From Lewinella sp. IMCC34183 (GTDB taxonomy: Bacteria > Bacteroidota > Bacteroidia > Chitinophagales > Saprospiraceae): DNA of 64,000 nt. Position numbers and translations under genes: made by a program. This document shows, in pieces, positions 54,853-64,000 of the stretch. Within the stretch, counting starts at the first letter, position 1, and the number at the start of each line of letters is the position of its first letter. The notes beneath the pieces were generated by a model that was not told the DNA's origin, ran no database searches, and worked only from the letters and a program-made list of their open reading frames with translations. The stretch spans positions 62,001 through 126,000 of the forward strand of contig NZ_QMEM01000010.1 of the NCBI RefSeq assembly GCF_003390915.1, written 5' to 3'.

Positions 54853-57800
54853 ATGCAAAGAATATTTTACCAACTTTCGGGATTGCTCCTGCTGGCTCTA
54901 TTGGCCACGGGCATGAAAGCTCCCGTGCCGGGCACGCACGCCGGCTTGTCTACCGGCCCCGCACCCGCGGCCTCCGACCGCTTAGCGCAGCGGCAGCTTA
55001 TTGAAGTACTGAAGGAGATGGAGCAACGCTACCGGGTTTTCTTCACCTACGAACGGCAACTACTGGCCGACGTGGAGGTAGACTTCGACTTTCGCGCCGA
55101 AGAAGACCTGGAGGAGGCCATCGCCCGCCTGCTGTCGGAAACCGGCTTCCTCCACAAGACGTACGGAGACAAGTACCTGGTCATCTTCCGCGATACCGAA
55201 GAAAGCCGTAGCAACGCCCGTAAGCTGGGCCGTAAGCTCCGGCAGATCAAGCGACTGGAGGAAAGCTCCGGCATTTCCGTGCAGTCCAGTTCCGCAGGGC
55301 CCATCGAGCGGTTCAGCACCGTGGCCCGGGCCATCGCCGCCCAGAAGACGGCCATCACCGTCACCGGGCGCGTCACCGACATCACCGGCACGACCCTGAT
55401 CGGCGTGACCGTCCTGATCAAGGGGACTTCCTCGGGTACGATCACCGACATCGACGGCGACTACAGCCTGAGCGGCGTAGAGGACAACGACACCCTGCTG
55501 TTTTCCTCCATCGGCTACCTCAGCGCGGAGCTGCCGGTCAACGGCCGCACGACCATTGACGTGCAGCTGCAGGAGAACGTGGAGGCCCTCGAGGAGGTGG
55601 TCGTGATCGGCTACGGTACCCAGAAGAAGTCGGATATCACCGGATCGGTGGCTTCCGTGCCGAGCGACCGGCTGGAGAACCTGCCGGTGACGAACGTACT
55701 CTCCGCCATCCAGGGTACGACCGCCGGGTTACAGATCTCGCAGGGGTCGTCGGTTCCCGGCAGTACCGGCAGCATCCAGGTGCGGGGCATCAACTCGATC
55801 AACGCGAACAACAGTCCCTTCATCGTGCTCGACGGCGCTCCCTTCTTCGGTGACATCAACGACATCAACAGCAACGACATCGCCTCGATCGAGATTCTCA
55901 AGGACGCCTCGGCGGTAGCCATCTACGGTACCCGCGGCGCCAACGGCGTCATCCTCATCACGACCAAGCGCGGAAAGACCGGTGCGCCCCGCATCGGCTA
56001 CGCCGGCTACGTAGGCCTGGAACGGGTCAACAATACCCTGGAGTTTTTGGGGCCGGACGCCTACGTCGATAAGTACGCCGACTACGTAGAGGCGGTCGGG
56101 CTCGACCTGGATCGCGCCCTGCCCAACCAGGAGGAGATCGACAACCTGGAAGCCGGTCGTACGGTGGACTGGATCGACGAGGTCACCAGAACCGGCGTCC
56201 TGCAGGAACATAACCTCACCGTCTCCGGGGGTACGGACAACATCCAGTACTACGTGACCGGCGGCCGCCTCGACCAGCAGGGCGTAATAGCGGGCTACCA
56301 GTACGAGCGGACCAACGTGCGGACGAACCTGGACGCCACGCTCACCGACTGGTTCAAGGCCGGCACCTCCCTGGCCTTCACGCTGAATAACTACGACGGC
56401 GGCCGCGCCAACTTCCTCAACGCCACGGCCGCCAGTCCGTACGGCACGCTCTACAACGAGGAGGGGGGCTACAAGATCTTCCCGATGGAGCCGGAACTGC
56501 TCTTCGCCAACCCCTTCCTGGGTACCACTACCGACCAGGTACGGCGGCGCCACAACCTGATCGGGGGCGGCTACATCGAGCTTACGCCCGGCTTCCTGCC
56601 CGGCCTGAGCTACCGGCTCAACGGGAACTATACGTTGGAGCAGCGGCGCAACTCCGGCTACGAGGGTGCCGCCGCCAACAACCCCGCCGGCTATGCCTTC
56701 TCCGACTTCAACCAGACCGACAACTGGGTCCTGGAAAACATCCTGAACTACAACCGGGAGTTCGGCCGCCACACCATAGGGGCTACCGCGCTGTACAGCG
56801 CCCAAAAGTCACAGTACTTCTCCTTCGACGCCAACGCCAACACCTTCGTCAACGACCAGCTCTCGTACTTCAATATCGGGTCGGGGCAGAACCGCAACGC
56901 GGGCAGCTACGGCGACGGGCAGAGCCTGCTTTCGCAAATGATCCGTGTGAACTACGGCTTCGACAGCCGCTACCTGCTGACGGTGACCGCCCGCCGCGAC
57001 GGCTACTCCGCCTTCGGCGATAATACCGACAAATACGGCCTGTTCCCCTCCTTTGCTCTAGGCTGGAATATCGCCAACGAATCCTTCATGGACGGCCTCG
57101 GCGCGATCGACAACCTGAAGCTGCGCTTCAGCTACGGGCAGTCGGGCAACCAGGCCATCGGCGTGAACCAGACGGCCACCATCGCCTTCCCCGTCCGCTA
57201 TCCCTTTGGCGGCTCCAGCCAGATCGGCACCCTGATCGGCGACCTGGGCAACGAGAACCTGGAGTGGGAGACCACCACCTCGGCCAACCTGGGCGTCGAC
57301 TTCGGCCTCTGGGACGGCCGCGTGAGTGGCAGCCTGGAGGTATACCAGTCCCGCACCACCGATATCCTGCTCCGGCGCGCCCTTCCGCTCATCACCGGAT
57401 CCGGCTCGATCTGGGACAACCTCGGCGTGCTGGATAATAAAGGCATCGAGTTCTCCTTCAACAGCGTCAACCTCCGCGCCGGCAACTTCCGCTGGGAGAC
57501 CAGCTTTAATATCGCCTCCAACCGCAACAAACTGGTGGAGCTCTACGGCGACGGACAGGACGACATCGGCAACGGCTGGTTCCTGGGTGAACCGCTGGGT
57601 ACCGTCTACACCCAACGCTGGATCGGCGTGTGGCAGGAGGGCGAAGACCCCTCCGAGACCGATCCGGGTGCCGTTCCCGGTGACCTGAAGTTCGAAGACA
57701 TCAACGGCGACGGCGTGATCAACGGCGACGACCGGGTGATCGTCGGCAACAACCTGCCCGACTACTACGGCGGCCTGACCAACACCTTCCACTACAATAA

Positions 57801-58227
57801 TTTCCACCTCAGCGTCTTCCTGCAGTACTCGCAGGGCGGACTCAAGTACAACCCCGACGCCTTCTACGGCGACGAGGTAGGCCGCCGCAACATCCCCACC
57901 AACTACCAGTACTGGACCGAGGGCAACCCTATCGGTACGGCGCCTTCCCTCTCCTACCGCGGACGGTTGGGATCCTGGAACCTGAACGACCCGAGCTACG
58001 TCCGGCTCAAGGACGTACGGCTGAGCTACGCCGTTCCCTCCAACGTGCTGAACCGGGTCGGCATGCAGGCCCTGACGATCTACGTCACCGGCCGCAACCT
58101 GTACACCTGGACCGACTGGCAAGGCTGGGATCCGGAAAACAACCTCGACGGCCGGGGTTCGGGAAACTGGACCAATAACTACCCCTTCGTCCGCACCTTT
58201 TCCTTCGGCGTCAACCTGACCCTCTAA
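54853..58227 (+). CDS. SusC-type TonB-linked outer membrane transporter with STN signalling domain
   Basis: The 1124-residue transporter has a signal region and an STN domain (about 45-115, LIEVLKEMEQRYRVFFTYE to DKYLVIF). A carboxypeptidase-regulatory-like domain follows (about 170-250, VTGRVTDITGTTLIGV), then a plug with EEVVVIGYGTQKKSDITGSV and SIEILKDASAVAIYGTRGANG, and a large barrel ending FSFGVNLTL. The STN domain contacts FecR, so substrate uptake and ECF-sigma activation are linked. The SusD gene follows after 11 bases. Confidence 0.96.
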   Translation: MQRIFYQLSGLLLLALLATGMKAPVPGTHAGLSTGPAPAASDRLAQRQLIEVLKEMEQRYRVFFTYERQLLADVEVDFDFRAEEDLEEAIARLLSETGFLHKTYGDKYLVIFRDTEESRSNARKLGRKLRQIKRLEESSGISVQSSSAGPIERFSTVARAIAAQKTAITVTGRVTDITGTTLIGVTVLIKGTSSGTITDIDGDYSLSGVEDNDTLLFSSIGYLSAELPVNGRTTIDVQLQENVEALEEVVVIGYGTQKKSDITGSVASVPSDRLENLPVTNVLSAIQGTTAGLQISQGSSVPGSTGSIQVRGINSINANNSPFIVLDGAPFFGDINDINSNDIASIEILKDASAVAIYGTRGANGVILITTKRGKTGAPRIGYAGYVGLERVNNTLEFLGPDAYVDKYADYVEAVGLDLDRALPNQEEIDNLEAGRTVDWIDEVTRTGVLQEHNLTVSGGTDNIQYYVTGGRLDQQGVIAGYQYERTNVRTNLDATLTDWFKAGTSLAFTLNNYDGGRANFLNATAASPYGTLYNEEGGYKIFPMEPELLFANPFLGTTTDQVRRRHNLIGGGYIELTPGFLPGLSYRLNGNYTLEQRRNSGYEGAAANNPAGYAFSDFNQTDNWVLENILNYNREFGRHTIGATALYSAQKSQYFSFDANANTFVNDQLSYFNIGSGQNRNAGSYGDGQSLLSQMIRVNYGFDSRYLLTVTARRDGYSAFGDNTDKYGLFPSFALGWNIANESFMDGLGAIDNLKLRFSYGQSGNQAIGVNQTATIAFPVRYPFGGSSQIGTLIGDLGNENLEWETTTSANLGVDFGLWDGRVSGSLEVYQSRTTDILLRRALPLITGSGSIWDNLGVLDNKGIEFSFNSVNLRAGNFRWETSFNIASNRNKLVELYGDGQDDIGNGWFLGEPLGTVYTQRWIGVWQEGEDPSETDPGAVPGDLKFEDINGDGVINGDDRVIVGNNLPDYYGGLTNTFHYNNFHLSVFLQYSQGGLKYNPDAFYGDEVGRRNIPTNYQYWTEGNPIGTAPSLSYRGRLGSWNLNDPSYVRLKDVRLSYAVPSNVLNRVGMQALTIYVTGRNLYTWTDWQGWDPENNLDGRGSGNWTNNYPFVRTFSFGVNLTL

Positions 58228-58238
58228 AAAGAATCATC

Positions 58239-59876
58239 ATGCAATCAGTACAGAATTACCTTAAGGCCGCGGTGTGTGGGGTTTTAATCCTCACGACCGC
58301 CGCTTCCTGCCAGAAAGAGTTCCTCGACGAGGAAGTCCTGAACAATTTCGCCCCGGAAACCCTCACCGATGAGGCCGGCCTGGAGGCCTCCCTTCTGGGC
58401 CTCTACAATCACTTCAGTACCCTGTACACCTACAGCGGTCCGCAGGGCTGGCCGGCGGTGTGGCAAACGGGTACCGACATCGCCTGGTCTACGCAGCCGC
58501 AGGGGATCGAGATTCCCTTTTTCAACTACAACCTGCTTTCCTCGGACAACGAGGCGGCCGGCTACACTTGGAACTGGGCCTACGTAATGATCAAGAATAC
58601 TAACTTCATCATCGCCAACCTCGAATCCGACGCCGTGGCTACGCTGCCCGAGGAGCGCGTGACTGAGCTGCTGGCCGAGGCGCGCTTCTTCCGCGGCCAC
58701 GCCTACAATACCCTGGCCACCGCCTTCGGCGGCGTACCGCTCGTGACCGAGCCGATCACCGAACCACGGACCGACTTCGTACGTGCCCCGCTCGAGGAGG
58801 TCAACGCCCTCATCGAGAGTGACCTGATGTACGCGGCGGAAAACCTGCCGGACATTGAGAACGTGACCGTAGTGGACAACGTACGGGCCACCTCGCGCGC
58901 CAACCGCCACATGGCCAATCACCTGCTGAGCGAGTTCTTCCTCCGCACCGGCGACAACGCCGCCGCCGAGGCCCAGGCCGATATCGTGATCAACAGTGGC
59001 CTCTTCAGTTTGATCACCGAACGGTACGGCATCCAGGCCAGTGAACCCGGTACTCCTTTCTCCGACATGTTCCTCTACGGCAACCAACGCCGCCGGCAGG
59101 GCAACACCGAGGGCATCTGGGTACTGGAGGCCGAGAATCCGCGCGACGTGCCCGGCGGACAGACCAACGCCCCGCAGCAGCGCCGCATCTGGGGAGCGGC
59201 CTACCACCAGAAGGACGGCATGGCCATCGCCGACTCCCTCGGCGGTCGCGGTATCGCCCGGATCCGCCTGAATAATTACGTACTTTACGACCTGTACCCC
59301 GAAGGCGACATCCGCAACAGCCGTCACAGCATCCACCGGCAGTTTTACTACAATAATCCTGCGGAGCAATACAGCGACATCTACGGCGAACCGGTCCCCT
59401 ACGCGGGTCCCGACACCATCTTCATCATCCCGCCCTACACCCTCAAGTGGGGTCACTTCGATCCGCTGGACCTGTTCGGCTTCGGGATGTGGAAGGACTT
59501 CATCCTGATGCGCCTGGGCGAAACCTACCTGTTCCGCGCGGAAGCGGAGTTCAAACAGGGTAAGCTCGAGGAAGCCGCCGAGACGATCAATATCCTGCGC
59601 GAACGCGCCGAAGCCCCGCTGGTGGAGGCCGGCGACATCGACCTCGACTTTATCCTGGACGAACGCATCCGCGAACTGCTCGCCGAGGAGAACCGGCGCT
59701 TTACGCTCATGCGGACCGGCACCCTCGTCGACCGAGCTTACCGCTACTTCGGAGACAACCCGGTAGAGAACTACCAATTGCAGGGGCTCACCGAAACCCA
59801 CCTGCTGCTACCGATCCCCCAGCGGGAAATCGACCTCAACAAGGACGCCGAACTGAAACAGAACCCCGGCTACTAA
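58239..59876 (+). CDS. SusD/RagB family nutrient-binding lipoprotein
   Basis: The 545-residue lipoprotein (signal ends TTAASCQKEFLDEE, lipidated Cys near 24) has typical SusD motifs: LTDEAGLEASLLGLYNHF, RFFRGHAYNTLATAFGGVPLV, LGETYLFRAEAEFKQG and the C-terminal LLPIPQREIDLN. It binds oligosaccharide at the surface and works with the SusC just upstream. A strong terminator follows, separating it from the hydrolase genes. Confidence 0.96.
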   Translation: MQSVQNYLKAAVCGVLILTTAASCQKEFLDEEVLNNFAPETLTDEAGLEASLLGLYNHFSTLYTYSGPQGWPAVWQTGTDIAWSTQPQGIEIPFFNYNLLSSDNEAAGYTWNWAYVMIKNTNFIIANLESDAVATLPEERVTELLAEARFFRGHAYNTLATAFGGVPLVTEPITEPRTDFVRAPLEEVNALIESDLMYAAENLPDIENVTVVDNVRATSRANRHMANHLLSEFFLRTGDNAAAEAQADIVINSGLFSLITERYGIQASEPGTPFSDMFLYGNQRRRQGNTEGIWVLEAENPRDVPGGQTNAPQQRRIWGAAYHQKDGMAIADSLGGRGIARIRLNNYVLYDLYPEGDIRNSRHSIHRQFYYNNPAEQYSDIYGEPVPYAGPDTIFIIPPYTLKWGHFDPLDLFGFGMWKDFILMRLGETYLFRAEAEFKQGKLEEAAETINILRERAEAPLVEAGDIDLDFILDERIRELLAEENRRFTLMRTGTLVDRAYRYFGDNPVENYQLQGLTETHLLLPIPQREIDLNKDAELKQNPGY

Positions 59877-59897
59877 GCTAATGTGTTAACTGTGTCC

Positions 59898-59940
59898 GAC
59901 CGGGTAACGGGCCACGTGGCGTGTTACCCGGTCTTTTTTT
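59898..59940 (+). terminator. Intrinsic terminator after susD
   Basis: GACCGGGTAAC (59898-59908) pairs perfectly with GTTACCCGGTC (59923-59933), followed by seven T residues. It ends the fecR-susC-susD transcript. Confidence 0.92.
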
Positions 59941-59980
59941 AGCCCCGCCGGCAGCGGACTTAGAAACGGACGCAGCGGTT

Positions 59981-60013
59981 AATTGTCGTAAAGACAATTT
60001 ATAATTATCTTGG
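59981..60013 (+). promoter_or_regulatory. Promoter with overlapping palindromic operator for GH43-GH51 operon
   Basis: AATTGTC-GTAAA-GACAATT (59981-59999) is a perfect inverted repeat. Its first half contains a TTG (59983-59985) that lies 20 bases before TATCTTGG (60006-60013), close to the TAnnTTTG -7 box. A repressor bound to the palindrome would cover the -33 element. The same palindrome type precedes the GH127 gene at 46001-46019. Confidence 0.6.
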
Positions 60014-60078
60014 CCTATTCCCCGATCTGCGCTTCGGATCCCTTCCGGGGCAGGTCGATCATCTCCTACCTTATCATC

Positions 60079-62241
60079 ATGCGCTTCCTTCCTTTCGTAT
60101 TACTTGTTGGCCTGAGCCAGCTTTTGTCCGGCTGTGCGGGCACCCCGTCCGGTACCGGAGAACCCTCCGGCAGTGAATATTCCGCTTACCTGTTTACCTA
60201 TTTCACGGGCAATGCCCAGGCGGACGAGCAGGTTCATTACGCCGTGAGCCTCGACGGCTACAACTACCACGCCCTGAACGGCGACGCGCCGGTGCTGGAC
60301 TCCCGCGCGATCAGCTCTACCGGCGGCGTACGCGACCCCCACATCCTGCGCGGCCCCGACGGCAATTTCTACATGGTCGTCACCGACATGGTCTCCGCCA
60401 ACGGCTGGTCGTCGAACCGGGCCATGGTCCTGCTGAAGTCTTCCAACCTCATCAACTGGACCTCCAGCGTGGTCAACATCCAGGAACGGTTCGACAATCA
60501 GGACAGCCTCCTGCGGGTGTGGGCACCCCAGACCATTTATGACCCCGCGGAGGACAAGTTCATGGTCTACTATTCCATGAAGCACGGCAACGAGCCCGAC
60601 AAGATCTACTACGCCTACACCAACGACGACTTCACCGACCTGGCCACCGAGCCCAAGCAACTGCTCTACACCCCCGACGGCGGGGCGGCCATCGACGGCG
60701 ACATCATCCCCTTCGACGGCAAGTACTATATGTTCTTCAAGACCGAGGACCGCGGCAAGGGCATTAAGGTCGCGGTTTCCGACAGCCTCACGGGCGAGTA
60801 CGCGGTCGGCGACGACTTCGTGCAGCAGACCACCTTCCAGGTGGAAGGCAGCAGCGTCTTCAAGCTGATCGACAGCGACGACTATATCCTGATGTACGAC
60901 ATGTACACGAAGGGCGAGTACCAGTTTACGCGCACCTCCGACCTGCAAAATTTCGAAGTGATCGACGAGGACGTGAGTATGGACTTCCACCCCCGCCACG
61001 GCACCGTCATCCCCATCACTTCCCGCGAACTGGAGCGTTTGCTGTCGGCCTACGGCCGCCCCGATGACCTGATCGTCCAGGCCACCGCCCCCGAGATCCG
61101 GAAGATCAACATCCGGCTCGACAGCACCGCCAACGAACTGGAGCTCCCCCTGCTGCCCGACACCGACCTGAGCGCCTTCGACCCCCAATTTCCGGAAATG
61201 GCCGGCTTGCGCATCACCCCCGCCGGCCCGCAAGACTTCACCGACGGCCCCGTCACCTACACTCTCCAGCTGGAGGGGCACGAACCGGAGACCTACGACG
61301 TGTCGGCCACCGTGCGCAACAACCCCGTCCTGACCGGCTACTACGCCGACCCCGACGTGCTGTACTCCGAAAAGACCGGCAAGTTCTATCTCTACCCTAC
61401 CTCCGACGGCTTCAACGGCTGGTCGGGCACCTACTTCAAGACCTTCTCCTCCCCCGACCTCGTGCACTGGACCGATGAGGGCATCATCCTTGACCTCGAG
61501 AAAGACGTCGAATGGGCCGACCGCAACGCCTGGGCACCCTGCATCCTGGAAGCCGAGATCGACGGCGAATACAAGTACTTCTACTACTTTACGGCCGCCC
61601 AGAAAATTGGCGTGGCGACGAGCGATTCCCCCACCGGCCCATTCACCGACAGCGGCAAGGCGCTCATCGACTATAAACCCGAAGGCGCCCGGGGCGGCCA
61701 GGAGATCGATCCCGAGGTCTTCGCCGATCCGCAGTCCGGCAAGACCTACCTCTACTGGGGCAACGGCTATATGGCCGTGGCCGAACTGAACGATGACCTG
61801 GTAAGCCTCAAGCCGGGTACCACCAAGCTACTGAACCCCGGCAGCACCTACCGGGAGGGCACCACCATATTCTTCCGCAACGGTACGTACTACTTCCTCT
61901 GGAGCGAGAACGACACCCGCGATCCTTCCTACCGCGTCCGCTACGCCACGGCCCTGTCACCGTTGGGCCCGCTGACCATTCCCGAGAATAATCTGGTCAT
62001 CCAGACCAACGAGGAGGCCGAGATCTACGGCACCGGCCATAACTCCGTGATCCAGGTACCGGGCACCGACGACTGGTACATCGTTTACCACCGCTTCAAC
62101 TACCCCAACGGCATCAGTATGGGCCGCGCGGCCGGCTTCCACCGCGAGACGGCCATCGACAAACTCGCGTTCAACCCCGACGGCAGCATCCGCCCGGCAA
62201 CGCCCACCCACGCAGGCATCCGGCCGGTCACCCCACGCTAA
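60079..62241 (+). CDS. Lipoprotein with two tandem GH43 domains
   Basis: The 720-residue lipoprotein (LSQLLSGCAGTP, Cys near 18) carries an N-terminal GH43-like propeller (about 30-340: GGVRDPHILRGPDGNFYMVV, WAPQTIYDPAEDKFMVYYSM), a beta linker (about 345-415) and a second GH43 domain (about 425-715: GYYADPDVLYSEKTGKFYLY, GQEIDPEVFADPQSGKTYLY, GTGHNSVIQVPGTDDWYIVY). The second resembles arabinofuranosidase/xylosidase GH43 enzymes with the expected Asp and Glu. Domain one is a paralogue of the lipoprotein at 41577. It acts on arabinose/xylose side chains at the cell surface or in the periplasm. ATG 60079. Confidence 0.92.
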   Translation: MRFLPFVLLVGLSQLLSGCAGTPSGTGEPSGSEYSAYLFTYFTGNAQADEQVHYAVSLDGYNYHALNGDAPVLDSRAISSTGGVRDPHILRGPDGNFYMVVTDMVSANGWSSNRAMVLLKSSNLINWTSSVVNIQERFDNQDSLLRVWAPQTIYDPAEDKFMVYYSMKHGNEPDKIYYAYTNDDFTDLATEPKQLLYTPDGGAAIDGDIIPFDGKYYMFFKTEDRGKGIKVAVSDSLTGEYAVGDDFVQQTTFQVEGSSVFKLIDSDDYILMYDMYTKGEYQFTRTSDLQNFEVIDEDVSMDFHPRHGTVIPITSRELERLLSAYGRPDDLIVQATAPEIRKINIRLDSTANELELPLLPDTDLSAFDPQFPEMAGLRITPAGPQDFTDGPVTYTLQLEGHEPETYDVSATVRNNPVLTGYYADPDVLYSEKTGKFYLYPTSDGFNGWSGTYFKTFSSPDLVHWTDEGIILDLEKDVEWADRNAWAPCILEAEIDGEYKYFYYFTAAQKIGVATSDSPTGPFTDSGKALIDYKPEGARGGQEIDPEVFADPQSGKTYLYWGNGYMAVAELNDDLVSLKPGTTKLLNPGSTYREGTTIFFRNGTYYFLWSENDTRDPSYRVRYATALSPLGPLTIPENNLVIQTNEEAEIYGTGHNSVIQVPGTDDWYIVYHRFNYPNGISMGRAAGFHRETAIDKLAFNPDGSIRPATPTHAGIRPVTPR

Positions 62242-62274
62242 GCTCTCATTAGGCTTATCTTCATATCCTCGATC

Positions 62275-64000
62275 ATGCACTTCAGATTCCCGTTACTCCC
62301 TCTCCTGCTTACCACGCTGGCCGCTTCCCTGTCGGCGCAGGTGACGCTCAACGTAGCCGTCGACAAGCCCGGGGGCGACATTGCCCCGACGATGTACGGC
62401 ATCTTCTTCGAGGACATCAATTTCGCGGCCGACGGCGGGGTCTACGCCGAGCTCGTCAAGAACCGCTCCTTTGAATTCGACCGCCCCCTTATGGGCTGGG
62501 CGCTTGCGCCGGAGGGCGGGGCCGCGGGTGCCGTGCTCGTCGAAAACCAGCAGGCCGACAACCCCAACAACCCGCGTTACCTGAAGGTCAGGGTCGAGGC
62601 GCCGCGGGGTACGTACACGATGCGCAACGAAGGTTTCCGGGGGATGGGCGTGCGCGCGGGGGAGCACTACGACTTCAGCCTGCTCGTTCGCCGGCCCACC
62701 GGCAACCTCCAGCTCGAGGTGGCCCTCGTCGACACCTCCGGATCGGTCCTGGGCCGTGCGCCCGTCGAGTTGTCGGCCGCCAGCGATGCATTCAGTAAGG
62801 CGACCGCCACCCTGACCTCTTCCGTCACCGACGTCCGGGCCGCCCTGGAGCTCCGCTTCGGCGGCACGGGGACCGTAGAACTGGATATAGTTTCCCTCTT
62901 CCCCCGGGATACGTGGCGGGGCCGCCAGGGCGGTATGCGCAAGGACATCGTCAGCCTCTTGGACAGCCTGCAGCCCGGCTTCGTGCGGTTTCCGGGCGGC
63001 TGCATCGTCGAGGGGCGCGACCTGAACAACCGCTACCAGTGGAAGAAGACCGTCGGCGACGTCGCGGACCGCAAACTCATCGTCAACCGCTGGAATACGG
63101 AGTTCTCCGCACCGCGCAACGCGCCGGACTACTATCAGTCCTACGGCCTCGGCTTCTACGAGTACTTCCTCCTGGCCGACGACCTGGGGGCCGAGCCGCT
63201 GCCCATCCTCAACTGCGGTATGGCCTGCCAATTCAACACCGCCGAGGTGGTGCCCCTCGACGATCTCGATCCCTATATTCAGGATGCCCTCGACCTCATC
63301 GAGTTCGCTAATGGCGACACCACCTCGGAGTGGGGCGGACTGCGCGCCGAAATGGGCCACCCCGAACCCTTTGGCATGAAGTACCTGGGCGTGGGCAACG
63401 AGCAGTGGGGCCCGCAGTACGTCGAGCGCTACGAGATATTTGTGGAGGCCCTCAAGGCCGCCCACCCGGAGATCGAACTGGTCACTACCGTCGGCCCCTT
63501 CGCCGGGGGAGAGATGTTTGATTACCTGTGGAACGAGCTGCGGCCGCTGAACCCGGATATCGTGGACGAGCACTACTACATGCCGCCCGGGTGGTTCTTT
63601 TCCCACGCCGACCGCTACGACGACTACGACCGCGACGGGCCGGCCATCTTCGCGGGGGAGTACGCCGGCCACGGACCGGCCGACGACACCCCCGAGTCGC
63701 GGAACAACTGGCTCAGCGCCCTGTCCGAAGCCGCCTACATGACCGGTCTCGAGCGCAATGCCGACGTGGTACGGCTGACTTCCTACGCTCCCCTCATGGC
63801 CCACGTAGAGGCCTGGCAGTGGCGCCCCGACCTGATCTGGTTCGACAACCTGGAGGTGGGTCCCACGCCTAACTACTACGTTCAGCGGCTCTTCTCGACC
63901 CACGCCGGCACGCACACGCTGCCCGCCCTGGCGGACGGGCGCGCGCTGACCGGGCAGGACAGCCTCTACGCCAGCGCGGTGACCGATACCGTCAGCCAGG
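62275..64000 (+). CDS. GH51 alpha-L-arabinofuranosidase (3' end outside window)
   Basis: An open frame runs from ATG 62275 to the window edge (575 codons, no stop), so the gene is partial. It has a signal peptide (ends LSAQ), a start resembling GH51 enzymes (IAPTMYGIFFEDINFAADGG), a carbohydrate-binding-like insert (about 95-205), RFPGGCIVEG, the acid/base motif KYLGVGNEQWGP and the nucleophile motif FAGEYAGHG. It releases terminal alpha-L-arabinofuranose. It follows the tandem GH43 gene by 33 bases and is in the same operon. Confidence 0.92.
   Translation, partial: MHFRFPLLPLLLTTLAASLSAQVTLNVAVDKPGGDIAPTMYGIFFEDINFAADGGVYAELVKNRSFEFDRPLMGWALAPEGGAAGAVLVENQQADNPNNPRYLKVRVEAPRGTYTMRNEGFRGMGVRAGEHYDFSLLVRRPTGNLQLEVALVDTSGSVLGRAPVELSAASDAFSKATATLTSSVTDVRAALELRFGGTGTVELDIVSLFPRDTWRGRQGGMRKDIVSLLDSLQPGFVRFPGGCIVEGRDLNNRYQWKKTVGDVADRKLIVNRWNTEFSAPRNAPDYYQSYGLGFYEYFLLADDLGAEPLPILNCGMACQFNTAEVVPLDDLDPYIQDALDLIEFANGDTTSEWGGLRAEMGHPEPFGMKYLGVGNEQWGPQYVERYEIFVEALKAAHPEIELVTTVGPFAGGEMFDYLWNELRPLNPDIVDEHYYMPPGWFFSHADRYDDYDRDGPAIFAGEYAGHGPADDTPESRNNWLSALSEAAYMTGLERNADVVRLTSYAPLMAHVEAWQWRPDLIWFDNLEVGPTPNYYVQRLFSTHAGTHTLPALADGRALTGQDSLYASAVTDTVSQ

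Overview
The window reads as chromosomal DNA of a high-GC member of the Bacteroidota, most like a Saprospiria/Lewinella-type organism. Pointers are two SusC/SusD pairs, type IX secretion sorting domains of both classes (type A on the protein at 8157-10628, CHU/type B on the one at 16500-18059), LytS/LytTR signalling, an ECF sigma/FecR pair, and a promoter of the Bacteroidota TTG-N20-TAnnTTTG kind in front of tRNA-Asn. The genus is inferred from gene content only.

Layout. 0-22.5 kb is mostly housekeeping on the minus strand: a small membrane protein, an AI-2E permease, YjbQ/UPF0047, PnuC, a PfkB kinase, tRNA-Asn, a mevalonate-pathway pair (class II HMG-CoA reductase and type 2 IPP isomerase), a SPOR protein, a rhodanese, a T9SS cargo protein, a remarkable Ddl-Ddl-TM-PASTA fusion, a DUF2141 protein, a DegP/HtrA protease, a CHU-domain protein and ClpB. 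21.4-31.3 kb holds a LacI regulator divergent from a SusCD pair, a frameshifted remnant of a DUF7149-type restriction-modification enzyme, a TPR protein and a GH20 hexosaminidase.

31.8-40.4 kb is the most unusual part: seven co-directional genes, most of them overlapping. They encode myo-inositol-1-phosphate synthase, a degenerate HD-domain protein, a SAM methyltransferase, a Gfo/Idh oxidoreductase joined to an MBL-like domain, a YcaO enzyme, a GT4 glycosyltransferase and a PIG-L deacetylase. Ino1 + GT4 + PIG-L is the logic used to make glucosaminyl-inositol (as in mycothiol), here joined to YcaO with no precursor peptide in sight. I infer an undescribed inositol-pseudodisaccharide natural product or cofactor pathway.

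40.6-46 kb carries sugar enzymes (DUF1080 3-keto-glycoside hydrolase-like lipoprotein, GH43 lipoprotein, SDR, GH127). 46-53.7 kb carries a LytS/LytTR two-component system, an outer-membrane beta-barrel receptor, an unknown membrane protein, a class V aminotransferase and an ECF sigma factor. 53.8-64 kb is an arabinan/arabinoxylan-type utilisation locus (FecR, STN-SusC, SusD, tandem GH43, GH51). The same AATTGT-N7-ACAATT palindrome lies in front of both the GH43/GH51 operon and the distant GH127 gene, suggesting one arabinose-responsive regulon. Dispersed palindromes, a duplicated 97-bp hairpin element and a strand-oriented C-rich leader motif occupy several gaps between genes.
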